From NCBI GenBank assembly GCA_947503145.1, contig CANNCP010000003.1:248001-312000 (forward strand): a stretch of 64,000 bases of DNA, read 5' to 3'. The notes under the pieces are model-generated. The model saw only the letters and a list, made by a program, of their open reading frames with translations, ran no database searches and had not been told where the DNA came from. This stretch comes from an uncultured Roseovarius sp. Lineage in GTDB: Bacteria > Pseudomonadota > Alphaproteobacteria > Rhodobacterales > Rhodobacteraceae. How positions within the stretch are numbered: the stretch's first letter is position 1; each line of letters begins with the position of its first letter. Below, piece by piece: positions 29,379-38,951 of the stretch. Made by a program: the position numbers and the translations under genes.

Positions 29379-32081
29379 ATGGTTAAGAAAATGCTTATCG
29401 ACGCCACCCACGCGGAAGAAACCCGCGTCGTGGTGGTTGACGGAAACAAGGTCGAGGAATTCGATTTCGAATCCGAAAACAAACGCCAGATTGCTGGCAA
29501 CATCTACCTTGCAAAGGTAACACGGGTCGAGCCGTCGCTGCAGGCGGCTTTCATCGACTATGGCGGCAATCGCCACGGGTTCCTTGCGTTCTCGGAAATT
29601 CATCCCGATTATTACCAGATCCCCATCGCCGACCGCGAGGCGCTGATGGAAGAAGAACGCGCCTATGCCGAGTCCCAGAAGGCCAACGGTGACGACGAAC
29701 CAAAGCCCAAGCGCCGTTCGCGCGGCGGGCGGAGCCGATCCAAGGCCGAAAAGGCACATTCCGACGATGCTACCCAGACTGCCGAAGTGCAGGATGATGA
29801 AATCTCGGGTATGGAGACGATTGATTTCAGCGATGACGATGAGGGCAGCTCGCCCATGGAACGTGTCGCGGAAACCCCGGTCGAAGAGCCGGAAGACAAC
29901 GACCATTCGGATACGGATCAGACTGACGACAACGACGATAATGACGACGATGATGCTGATGGCGACGACAACCGGGCCGCACGCAAGGATTCCGACATCG
30001 AGGTGGTCGCCGACGAGGACGATCACGATGATATCCGCCCGCCGCGCAAACCGCGTCCGCGCCGCTACAAGATCCAGGAAGTCATCAAGGTCCGCCAGAT
30101 CCTGCTGGTGCAGGTCGTCAAGGAAGAGCGCGGCAACAAGGGCGCGGCGCTGACCACTTATCTGTCACTCGCGGGCCGTTACTGCGTTCTGATGCCCAAC
30201 ACCGCACGCGGCGGCGGGATCAGCCGCAAGATCACCAACGCCCTCGACCGCAAGAAGCTGAAGGAAATCGCCAACGAGATCGACGTGCCCAGAGGGGCGG
30301 GCCTCATTGTGCGCACCGCCGGCTCCAAGCGGACCAAATCCGAGATCAAACGCGACTATGAATATCTCCAGCGCCTGTGGGAGCAGATCCGCGAACTGAC
30401 GCTGAAATCCATTGCGCCCGCGAAAATCTACGAAGAAGGCGACCTGATCAAGCGTTCGATCCGCGACCTCTATAACCGCGACATCGACGAAGTTCTGGTA
30501 GAGGGCGAGCGCGGCTATCGCATCGCCAAGGACTTCATGAAAATGATCATGCCGTCCCACGCCAAGAACGTGCGTCACTATGTCGACACGATGCCGCTCT
30601 TTGCGCGGTTCCAGGTCGAATCGTATCTCAATTCGATGTTCAACCCGACGGTGCAGCTGAAATCCGGTGGTTACATCGTGATCGGCGTGACCGAAGCACT
30701 GGTGGCCATCGACGTCAACTCTGGTCGCGCCACCAAGGAAGGCTCGATCGAGGAAACCGCGACCAAGACCAACCTTGAGGCCGCCGACGAGGTGGCCCGC
30801 CAGCTGCGTCTGCGCGATCTGGCCGGCCTGATCGTGATCGACTTCATCGATATGGACGATCGCCGCAATAACACTGCCGTCGAAAAGCGCATGAAGGACC
30901 GGCTCAAGACCGACCGCGCGCGCATTCAGGTCAGCCGTATCAGCGGATTCGGCCTGATGGAGATGAGCCGCCAGCGCCTGCGCCCCGGCATGATAGAGGC
31001 GACGACGCAGCCGTGCCCATCCTGTCACGGCACCGGCCTGATCCGTTCAGACGACAATCTGGCCCTGAGCATCCTGCGCCAGGTCGAGGAAGAGGGCGTG
31101 CGCAACCGCTCGCGCGAAGTCCTGGTGCGTGCGCCGGTGGACATCGCCAACTTCATGATGAACCAGAAGCGCGATCATGTTGCACAGATCGAGACGCGCT
31201 ATGGCCTGTCGGTGCGAATTGAGGGCGATCCGAGCCTGATCAGCCCTGATTTCACACTTGAGAAGTTCAAGACCGCGACCCGCGCCGTGCCCGAGATAAC
31301 GGCACATGTGGTGTCGGTGGACAGCTCGATCATGGATGATGTGGATGACAGTACGGACGACGTCGACGACGACGATGATCAGACCGAGTCGGACAATGGC
31401 AGCCGCAATGGCGATAGCAACGGCAACGGCGACGGGGACGACAAGCCCAAGAAGCGCCGTCGGCGGCGCAGCCGCAGCCGCAGCCGTGGTGGCAAGAGCC
31501 GCAGCGATGGCGAGAACAACGGCGATAACGGGGACGACAACGGGAGCGACGAGGCGGACAACCCCGACGTGACCCCGGACGTCAAGGATGACGCGGACGC
31601 CAAGGCGATACCCGAGGTGGCTCAGGCCGATGCTCCTGCCACCCAGGAGGTTGCCAAAGAAGAGACGGCAAAGCCCAAGCCCAAGCCTACACGCACGCGC
31701 AAACCACGCAGCAAGAAGGCCGACGCGGACGCAGAGGCCGACACCCAGTCCGAACCGGCTGCCGATGCACCTGCACAGGAGGCTGCCACGGCGCCCGATA
31801 CGGCAGAGGACGCGCCCAAGCCCAAGCGGACCCGCAAGCCGCGCGCCAAGAAATCCGACACTGAAGCGAAACCCGTTGCAGCCGCGCCGGAAGTCGCGCC
31901 CGAGCCAGCTGCAGAACCGGCGCCTGCTCCGGAGCCCGAGCCGCAGCCGGCCCCGGTGCCAGAGGCGGAGCCGGAAGTTGCCGTTCTTGACGCTCCTGTG
32001 ACGCCTCCCGCGCCGGAACCGAAGCCGGAGGCGCAGGAGGACAAGCCGAAGCGCAAGGGATGGTGGTCCCTGGGGCGCTAA
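29379..32081 (+). CDS. rne: Ribonuclease E (rne/rng family) with acidic insert and Pro/Ala/Lys-rich C-terminus
   Basis: KKMLIDATHAEETRVVVVDGNKVEEFDFESENKRQIAGNIYLAKVTRVEPSLQAAFIDYG; CPSCHGTG zinc link; ATG 29379 chosen. Confidence 0.95.
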   Translation: MVKKMLIDATHAEETRVVVVDGNKVEEFDFESENKRQIAGNIYLAKVTRVEPSLQAAFIDYGGNRHGFLAFSEIHPDYYQIPIADREALMEEERAYAESQKANGDDEPKPKRRSRGGRSRSKAEKAHSDDATQTAEVQDDEISGMETIDFSDDDEGSSPMERVAETPVEEPEDNDHSDTDQTDDNDDNDDDDADGDDNRAARKDSDIEVVADEDDHDDIRPPRKPRPRRYKIQEVIKVRQILLVQVVKEERGNKGAALTTYLSLAGRYCVLMPNTARGGGISRKITNALDRKKLKEIANEIDVPRGAGLIVRTAGSKRTKSEIKRDYEYLQRLWEQIRELTLKSIAPAKIYEEGDLIKRSIRDLYNRDIDEVLVEGERGYRIAKDFMKMIMPSHAKNVRHYVDTMPLFARFQVESYLNSMFNPTVQLKSGGYIVIGVTEALVAIDVNSGRATKEGSIEETATKTNLEAADEVARQLRLRDLAGLIVIDFIDMDDRRNNTAVEKRMKDRLKTDRARIQVSRISGFGLMEMSRQRLRPGMIEATTQPCPSCHGTGLIRSDDNLALSILRQVEEEGVRNRSREVLVRAPVDIANFMMNQKRDHVAQIETRYGLSVRIEGDPSLISPDFTLEKFKTATRAVPEITAHVVSVDSSIMDDVDDSTDDVDDDDDQTESDNGSRNGDSNGNGDGDDKPKKRRRRRSRSRSRGGKSRSDGENNGDNGDDNGSDEADNPDVTPDVKDDADAKAIPEVAQADAPATQEVAKEETAKPKPKPTRTRKPRSKKADADAEADTQSEPAADAPAQEAATAPDTAEDAPKPKRTRKPRAKKSDTEAKPVAAAPEVAPEPAAEPAPAPEPEPQPAPVPEAEPEVAVLDAPVTPPAPEPKPEAQEDKPKRKGWWSLGR

Positions 32082-32205
32082 AGCGTTTCACAAAAGGTGG
32101 TGATACAGGGTTTTCGCGTAACGTCTTGAACGACGGGCGGTCACGCTTTCATCGCTCCGAAGATACTCAAGCTGACCGGCGCGCGGGATGGGATCCGCCC
32201 GCCGG

Positions 32206-32427
32206 TCAGTTCGCTTTCTGCACCCGGTAGATGCTGTGCCCATCGGTCTCTGTCACCGACATGAGGGTATGGCCGGCCTCGGCACAGAAATGCGGCACGT
32301 CGATCACGGCCGCCGGGTCGTCTGCCAACAGCTCGATCTCGCCGCCTGGCGGCAGCGCTCTGAGCCGCTTTCGCAGTTTCAGGACGGGCAGGGGGCAGAG
32401 CAGCCCGATGGCATCAAGTTTATCCAT
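32206..32427 (-). CDS. TusA/SirA-family sulfurtransferase
   Basis: LDAIGLLCPLPVLKLRKRLRALPPGGEIELLADDPAAVIDVPHFC. Confidence 0.9.
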   Translation of the reverse strand: MDKLDAIGLLCPLPVLKLRKRLRALPPGGEIELLADDPAAVIDVPHFCAEAGHTLMSVTETDGHSIYRVQKAN

Positions 32428-32519
32428 ACCAACGCAGATAATCAGGCGCTGCAACACTGTCCACAATCTTGTGACATTGTGCGCGGTGACGCCGCCCCCG
32501 GAATGCGCTAAGCGGGGGC

Positions 32520-33272
32520 ATGTTTGGAATTGAAATCATAGATGCGGGTCTGATTCCCGCGATGGTCGTGGCGCTCTTTGCGGGTGTCCTGTCCTTCCTC
32601 AGCCCCTGTGTGCTGCCCATTGTGCCGCCATATCTGGCCTATATGGGCGGCGTGACCGTGAGCGACCTGAGCGAGAATCGCGGCGCGCGCGGGCGGGCGA
32701 TGGTCCCGGCGTTGTTCTTTGTTCTCGGGCTGTCCACGATCTTTCTTCTGCTGGGATTCACCGCGTCGGTCGTCGGCACGATGTTCTTGCAGTATCAGAG
32801 CGTTTTCAACACGGCGGCGGGCATCATGGTAATGGTGTTCGGCGCGCATTTCGTAGGCGTCTACCGCATCGGCTTTCTTGACCGCGAGGCGCGGATGGAT
32901 GCGGGCGACCGGGGCGGCACCGCCTTTGGGGCTTATGTTCTGGGTCTGGCCTTCGCCTTTGGCTGGACACCGTGCATCGGCCCGCAACTGGGCGCAATCC
33001 TGAGCCTGGCCGCTTCGGAGGCGTCGGTGGCGCGCGGGACGTTGCTGCTGGGGATCTATGCCATCGGCCTCGGGGTGCCCTTTCTGCTGGTCGCGGCCTT
33101 CCTGCCGCGCCTTACGGGCACGATGGGCTGGATGAAACGGCATATGGAACAGATCGAGCGGGTCATGGGCCTGCTCTTGTGGACCATTGGCCTGTTGATG
33201 CTGACCGGCGGGTTCTCGGCCTTTGCCTTCTGGCTGCTGGAGGTGTTCCCGGCGCTGGCGGTGCTGGGGTAG
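32520..33272 (+). CDS. ccdA: Cytochrome c biogenesis protein CcdA / DsbD membrane domain
   Basis: FLSPCVLPIVPPYLAYMGG ... FGWTPCIGPQLGAIL; six TM segments. Confidence 0.9.
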   Translation: MFGIEIIDAGLIPAMVVALFAGVLSFLSPCVLPIVPPYLAYMGGVTVSDLSENRGARGRAMVPALFFVLGLSTIFLLLGFTASVVGTMFLQYQSVFNTAAGIMVMVFGAHFVGVYRIGFLDREARMDAGDRGGTAFGAYVLGLAFAFGWTPCIGPQLGAILSLAASEASVARGTLLLGIYAIGLGVPFLLVAAFLPRLTGTMGWMKRHMEQIERVMGLLLWTIGLLMLTGGFSAFAFWLLEVFPALAVLG

Positions 33273-33368
33273 GCACCACATGACTGGCTCAGGCGCGAGT
33301 TCCCAAGCCTTACTCTCGTCAAACTCCTGCACTAGCATTGCCAAGAGGCAACGCCCAAAGGGCAAGGC

Positions 33369-34577
33369 ATGAGCAGCATGACCAACAAGACCGTGACGTC
33401 GCGCCGGGTGTTCTACATCCCCGGCTACGATCCCATTCATCCGCGCCGCTACCGCGAGCTTTACCGGACGGAAAGCACCGCACAGGCGGGGATTTCGGGC
33501 TACACGGTCACGCTGAAGCCCAGGACCGGCACGGCGCGCTATGGCTGGCAGGTGCAGGGTGCCATCGACCGACACGAAGTCCGCGCCGAGTTCGATGTAT
33601 TGGTCTGGTCGGACATCGTGCGCGATTCGATGGCACAGGGAATAGTCGCCACTTATCTGCAACTGATCCGCACCGCCTGGACCTATATCGCGAGCGGCGC
33701 GCTGGGGCGGTTGATGCAGTTGCGCAAGGGGCCGGTGATCGCGGCCCTCTATCCGGTCGGGTTCCTGCTGGTTCAGTTGATACTGGCGCTGGTGCTGGCC
33801 TGGGGGCTGGGGCAGATATTGGCGCTGATCCACCCGTGGCTGGCCTGGGCGGGGCTGATCGTGGTGCCCTTCGTGCTGGAGTGGTTCCGCAAGAAGGATG
33901 GCAAGTTCTTTGCCTATTACCTGATGCATGACTACGCCTATTCGGCGCGTTACCGTGGGGCCAACCCGCCCCAGCTGGAGGCGCGCATGGATGAATTTAC
34001 CGAAGAGATCGCCACCGCGCTGACCACCGATGTCCAAGAGGTGCTGATCGTGGGGCATTCGTCTGGCGCGCATCTGGCGGTGTCGATCCTGGCCGATCTG
34101 ATCCGCGCGCGCCGGGTGCCCGCCAATGGTCCGGTGCTGTCGTTTCTGTCGCTGGGGCAGGTGGTGCCGATGGTGTCCTTCCTGCCCGAGGCGCAGCGGC
34201 TGCGCGCCGATCTGCAATATCTCAGCGAGCGGGATGAATTGACATGGGTGGACGTGACCGCGCCGGGCGATGGCTGCGCCTTTGCGCTGTGCGATCCGGT
34301 CGCGGTTTCCGGTGTGGCGACGGACGCAAAGCGCTGGCCGCTGGTGCTGTCGGCGGCCTTCACCCAGACGCTGAGCCCGGAACGCTGGAAGGAACTGCGG
34401 TGGAGGTTCTTTCGGCTGCATTTTCAGTATCTCTGCGCCTTTGACCGGCCCGGTGATTACGACTATTTCCAGATCACCGCAGGGCCGCAGACCCTGGCCG
34501 CGCGCTATGCCGGGCGCGCGCCCTCCAAAAGCCGGATCGAGAAGCCGGTGAACAAATTCCGGGATATTGCTGCATGA
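33369..34577 (+). CDS. Membrane protein with alpha/beta-hydrolase GHSSG motif
   Basis: Two to three TM segments (VGFLLVQLILALVLAWGLG) and VLIVGHSSGAHLAVSIL nucleophile elbow. Confidence 0.65.
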   Translation: MSSMTNKTVTSRRVFYIPGYDPIHPRRYRELYRTESTAQAGISGYTVTLKPRTGTARYGWQVQGAIDRHEVRAEFDVLVWSDIVRDSMAQGIVATYLQLIRTAWTYIASGALGRLMQLRKGPVIAALYPVGFLLVQLILALVLAWGLGQILALIHPWLAWAGLIVVPFVLEWFRKKDGKFFAYYLMHDYAYSARYRGANPPQLEARMDEFTEEIATALTTDVQEVLIVGHSSGAHLAVSILADLIRARRVPANGPVLSFLSLGQVVPMVSFLPEAQRLRADLQYLSERDELTWVDVTAPGDGCAFALCDPVAVSGVATDAKRWPLVLSAAFTQTLSPERWKELRWRFFRLHFQYLCAFDRPGDYDYFQITAGPQTLAARYAGRAPSKSRIEKPVNKFRDIAA

Positions 34578-35947
34578 CCCTGCCGCCAAAGCCACCTGCA
34601 CGCGAAGGGCGCGTATCGCTCTGGCGGTATCTGCAGCTCTTTCGCCAGGATATCCTGTCGGCGCAACCTGCGCGCCTTTATCGTGCGTGGATGGCCGAAT
34701 TCCGCACGCCGTTCTTCCGCTCGTACATGTGCAATCAGCCTGAACTGGTCGATCTGGTGCTAAAGCAGCGCCCGGATGATTTTCCCAAATCGAACCGCAT
34801 CCGCGAGGGGCTGAAGCCCCTCCTGGGCAATTCGGTCTTTGTCACCAATGGCGATGTGTGGAAACGGCAGCGCCGGATCATCGACCCGGCGTTTGAGGGC
34901 GGGCGGCTGCGCGATGTGTTCCCCGCGATGTGCGCCGCCGGAGAAAGCGCCGTGGCGCGGCTGGCCGGGCTGGCCGATGGCAACGCCCAGGAGATCGAAT
35001 CCGAGACCAGCCATGTGGCAGCCGATGTAATCTTTCGTACGCTGTTCTCGATCCCGATCGAGAACGAGATCGCAGCACGCGTCTTTGCCGAATTTCGCGA
35101 ACATCAGCGCGCACAGCCGGTGGTCAATCTGGGCGCGCTTTTGCCGCTGCCTGCCTGGGTGCCACGGTTTCACGCGCGCAAGACCAAGACGACGGCGGCG
35201 GTCATTCGCGGGTTGATAACCCAGCTGACCGCGGCCCGCATGGCAGAGATCGAGGCCGGGACCGCGCCGGATGATCTGGCGACCAAGATCATGACCACGG
35301 CTGATCCCGTCGATGGCAAGACTTTCGAGACCGAAGAAATGGTCGATCAGGTGGCGATCTTCTTTCTGGCGGGGCACGAAACCAGCGCCTCGGCGCTGGC
35401 ATGGGCGCTTTATCTGCTGGCGCTCTACCCTGACTGGCAGGACCGGATCGCGACAGAGGCCCAGGCGACGTTTGGCGATGGCACACCCGAGTTCGGCCAT
35501 GTGTCCAGGCTGCGCGCCACGCGAGACGTGTTCCGCGAGACGCTGCGCCTCTACCCGCCGGTGCCGATGATGGTGCGCGAGGCGTCAAGGCCCGAAACAT
35601 TCCGTGGGCGGGACGTGCGGACAGGCTCTCAGATCGTGCTCAGCCCGTGGCACCTGCACCGCCACGAGCGGCTCTGGGACGCGCCCGATGCGTTCGATCC
35701 GGGCCGCTTTGCCACCGAGAACGGCAAGAGCTGCATGCGCAGCGCCTATATGCCGTTCTCAGCCGGGCAGAGGGTCTGCACCGGCGCGGGGTTCGCGATG
35801 ATCGAGGGGGTGCTGCTGCTGGCGATGTTGGTACGCGCCTATCGGTTCGACGTGGTGCCAGAGCGCCCGGCGATGCCGGTGGCGCATCTGACGGTGCGCG
35901 GTAAGGACGGGATTTGGCTGCGGATAACGCCGCGCAAGGCAGCGTAA
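34574..35947 (+). CDS. Cytochrome P450
   Basis: I-helix AGHETSA, ExxR (ETLR), heme motif FSAGQRVCTG; 4-nt overlap with the upstream gene. Confidence 0.95.
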   Translation: MTLPPKPPAREGRVSLWRYLQLFRQDILSAQPARLYRAWMAEFRTPFFRSYMCNQPELVDLVLKQRPDDFPKSNRIREGLKPLLGNSVFVTNGDVWKRQRRIIDPAFEGGRLRDVFPAMCAAGESAVARLAGLADGNAQEIESETSHVAADVIFRTLFSIPIENEIAARVFAEFREHQRAQPVVNLGALLPLPAWVPRFHARKTKTTAAVIRGLITQLTAARMAEIEAGTAPDDLATKIMTTADPVDGKTFETEEMVDQVAIFFLAGHETSASALAWALYLLALYPDWQDRIATEAQATFGDGTPEFGHVSRLRATRDVFRETLRLYPPVPMMVREASRPETFRGRDVRTGSQIVLSPWHLHRHERLWDAPDAFDPGRFATENGKSCMRSAYMPFSAGQRVCTGAGFAMIEGVLLLAMLVRAYRFDVVPERPAMPVAHLTVRGKDGIWLRITPRKAA

Positions 35948-36135
35948 CGCGTGCGGCGCGATCACCGGCCCTGTCTATCATAAATTCCAGAGCGTTCCGC
36001 TGGCGAGCCCCTCGCCAGATCGGGGTCTCGCATCCGTCCCCCGCGGATTGGGCCGCTACCGGTGGGTCTGATCAACCTGAACAGTTGCAGGTGCCGGAGT
36101 GGATGCTTGAACCCTGTCAAACGCAACACGTTATA

Positions 36136-36208
36136 GCGCGCCCGGGCCTGACCCGGGGCCTCGTGTTGCGCCCGACGCTGGAGGTCCCGGGTCAGGTCCG
36201 GGACGCGC
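36136..36208. repeat. Imperfect ~27-bp-stem palindromic intergenic element between convergent genes
   Basis: GCGCGCCCGGGCCTGACCCGGGGCCTC ... GAGGTCCCGGGTCAGGTCCGGGACGCGC. Confidence 0.7.
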
Positions 36209-36231
36209 ATGGATTTATCGCGGTGGCAGTT

Positions 36232-38649
36232 TCATCCCCGCATGCGCGCCCCATCCGCATCGAAAAGCGGTGTCGTGATCAGCGTGGCCGGGCGCATCTC
36301 GCCCAGTATCTCGATCTCTGCCGCAAGCCCGTCCTGTGCCTTGTCTGTCGCGATCAAAGCCAGTGCAATCGACTTGTCCGCGTGGTGCGAATAGCCGCCC
36401 GATGTGCAGAAACCGATCACCTTGCCCTCTAGCCACACGGGTTCGTATCCCGCCACATCTGCATCCAGCGCGGCCACCTCAAAGGCGCAGATCCGGCGTG
36501 CCGTGCCGCTGTCACGTTCGGCCTCGGCTGCGGCACGGCCGATGAAGTCGCTGTCCTTGGACCACTGGATGAACCGGTCCATACCGGTCTCGGCGGGGGT
36601 ATAATCGGGGGAGAATTCGCTCAGCCAGGAGCCAAAGAACTTGTCCAGCCGCAGGCTCATCATCGCGCGCATGCCAAAGGGGCGCATGCCGTGGTCCTGT
36701 CCCGCCTGCCAGAGCGTGTTCCACAACGTGCGTTGTGCCATCGGATCGCAGTAGATCTCGTATCCCAGATCGCCGGTATAGCTGACCCGCTGCACCAGAC
36801 ATTCGGCCATGCCGATATTGGCGTGGCGCAGGTCCATGAACCGCATGTCGCCAACAGGATCGCGCGTGCAGGCCAAGAGCACCTCGCGCGCCTTGGGGCC
36901 GGCGATCTGGAACCCGTTCAGCCGGTCGCTGATGTTCTCGACCTGTACGTCGTCCGCCTCATTTTTCTGGAACCAGCGCATATGCACGGCCTGCGCGCCG
37001 TAAGAGGCAGTCAGCTGGAACGCCTGATCGCTGAGGCACGAGACGGTGAAATCACCCATCAACCGCCCGTTGGGCGACAGCATCGGCGTCAGGCTGAGTC
37101 GTCCGGGTTTGGGGATGCGCCCCGCCATGATCCGGTCGAGCCAGTCGCGCGCGCCTGCGCCCGTGACCAGGTATTTGCCGAAATTGTGCACTTCGTTGAT
37201 GCCGACTGCCTCGCGCACCGCCCGGACCTCGCGCGCGGTGGCATCGTGCGCGTTGGAGCGGCGGAATGACGGGGTCTCGTATCGTGGCTCATTGCCTGTC
37301 GCAAAGTAATTGACGACTTCCAGTCCGAATTGCTGGCCCCAGACGGCCCCCATGCCATCGAATATGTCGTACATCGGTGTGGTACGGAACGGACGGGCGG
37401 CAGGCAGTTCTTCGTTCGGGTAAGAGACCGAAAAACGTTTCTGGTAGTTCTCGATCACTTTCGGCAGCGTGTAGCCCGGCGTGACGATATCGCCAAACCG
37501 CGCCACATCCATCGCCGTCACGTCGCGCTCGCACTCGCCCTGGGTCATCCATTGCGCCAGCATCAGACCGACGCCGCCGCCCTGGCTGAACCCCGCCATG
37601 ACACCGCAGGCCGACCAGTAATTGCGCATCCCCGGCACCGGACCCACCAGCGGATTGCCATCGGGCGCAAAGGTGAAGGGGCCGTGAATGACCGATTTGA
37701 CACCTGCACGTTCCAGCGCTGGAAAGCGGCGATAGGCGAATTCGATACTGTCCCCGATCTTGTCCAGATTGTCAGGCAGCAGTTCATGTCCGAAATCCCA
37801 GGGCGTGCCGCCCACTGCCCAGGGTTTGCAGGGTTGCTCGTAGAACCCGATGCACAGGCCGCGACCCTCCTGGCGCAGATAGGATTCGCCCGCCGGGTCC
37901 ATCACATGCGGATGTTCACCGCCGCCCTCGATGATCTCCACGATCTCGGGCACATCATCGGTGACGATATACTGATGTTCCATCGGGTGCAGCGGCAGGT
38001 AGACCCCGGCCATCTGGCCGAGTTCGCGCGCCCACAGGCCGCCCGCATTGACCACATGTTCGGCATGCACGGTGCCCTTGTCCGTTACCACGTCCCAGCT
38101 GCCATCCGCGCGCTGGTTCATCTCGCACACCATGCAATGGGTCTCGATCACAGCACCGCCCATGCGCGCGGCCTTTGCATAGGCGTGGGTGGTGCCGGAA
38201 GGGTCGAGATGCCCGTCGAGAGGGTCATAGAGCCCGCCGATGATACCGTCGGTGTTGGTGACCGGCGCAATGCGTGCGATCTCGTCAGGGCCGACGATCT
38301 CGGTCTCAAGGCCCATGTAGCGATGCTTGGCCCGTTCGGCGAGCAGCATGTCGAACCGATCGCGATTATCGGCCAGCGTCACGCCGCCCACATGGTGCAG
38401 GCCACAGGACATGCCGGTGATTTCCTCCAGCTCCTTGTAGAGCTTGATCGTGTAGCCCTGCAACGCTGCCATGTTGGTATCGCCGTTGAGGGTGTGGAAC
38501 CCGCCGGCCGCGTGCCATGTGGAGCCGCTGGTCAGCTCGGAACGCTCGACCAGCATCACGTCGGACCAGCCCAGCCTGGTCAGGTGGTAAAGCACGGAGC
38601 AGCCGACGACACCGCCGCCGATCACCAGCGCACGTGTGGTGGTTTTCAT
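36232..38649 (-). CDS. FAD-dependent oxidoreductase with GcvT-like C-terminal domain (dimethylglycine/sarcosine dehydrogenase family)
   Basis: RALVIGGGVVGCSVLYHLTRLGWSDVMLVERSELTSGSTWHAAGG; aminomethyltransferase-like second half. Confidence 0.9.
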   Translation of the reverse strand: MKTTTRALVIGGGVVGCSVLYHLTRLGWSDVMLVERSELTSGSTWHAAGGFHTLNGDTNMAALQGYTIKLYKELEEITGMSCGLHHVGGVTLADNRDRFDMLLAERAKHRYMGLETEIVGPDEIARIAPVTNTDGIIGGLYDPLDGHLDPSGTTHAYAKAARMGGAVIETHCMVCEMNQRADGSWDVVTDKGTVHAEHVVNAGGLWARELGQMAGVYLPLHPMEHQYIVTDDVPEIVEIIEGGGEHPHVMDPAGESYLRQEGRGLCIGFYEQPCKPWAVGGTPWDFGHELLPDNLDKIGDSIEFAYRRFPALERAGVKSVIHGPFTFAPDGNPLVGPVPGMRNYWSACGVMAGFSQGGGVGLMLAQWMTQGECERDVTAMDVARFGDIVTPGYTLPKVIENYQKRFSVSYPNEELPAARPFRTTPMYDIFDGMGAVWGQQFGLEVVNYFATGNEPRYETPSFRRSNAHDATAREVRAVREAVGINEVHNFGKYLVTGAGARDWLDRIMAGRIPKPGRLSLTPMLSPNGRLMGDFTVSCLSDQAFQLTASYGAQAVHMRWFQKNEADDVQVENISDRLNGFQIAGPKAREVLLACTRDPVGDMRFMDLRHANIGMAECLVQRVSYTGDLGYEIYCDPMAQRTLWNTLWQAGQDHGMRPFGMRAMMSLRLDKFFGSWLSEFSPDYTPAETGMDRFIQWSKDSDFIGRAAAEAERDSGTARRICAFEVAALDADVAGYEPVWLEGKVIGFCTSGGYSHHADKSIALALIATDKAQDGLAAEIEILGEMRPATLITTPLFDADGARMRG

Positions 38650-38951
38650 GTCGGACCTCCTCATGTTTTGAAACAGGGTGCGGATATGTCTGGCTCTACG
38701 CAAGTAAGATTGCGACACGCCTTGTCGTGAATGCACAGTTTTGGCCCGCCTCCCACCCGGAGACTTTGTTGACCGGGCGTGCAACGGCACGCTACCTTTT
38801 CGACGCGAGCGCTCTATGGGCTGGGCAAACCAAAGAATAAAACAGACAACAAGAAGCCACGGAAAGCCGCCGAAGTCGCTGAATATCTGATATGGGCTAC
38901 TTGAGCACGTTCCGCACGGAAACCTTTATGATGGGGCCGGGTTAAGACATT

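Noticed and set aside
29880-30020. Acidic D/E/N-rich repeat tract in RNase E
   Set aside because: In-frame low-complexity insert common in Rhodobacterales RNase E; not a DNA repeat element
32508-34601. 697-aa minus-strand ORF
   Set aside because: Spans the antisense of ccdA and the hydrolase gene; Gln/Arg/His-rich frame-shadow composition
37330-38730. 466-aa plus-strand ORF
   Set aside because: Antisense shadow of the FAD/GcvT oxidoreductase; His/Arg-rich with no recognisable domain
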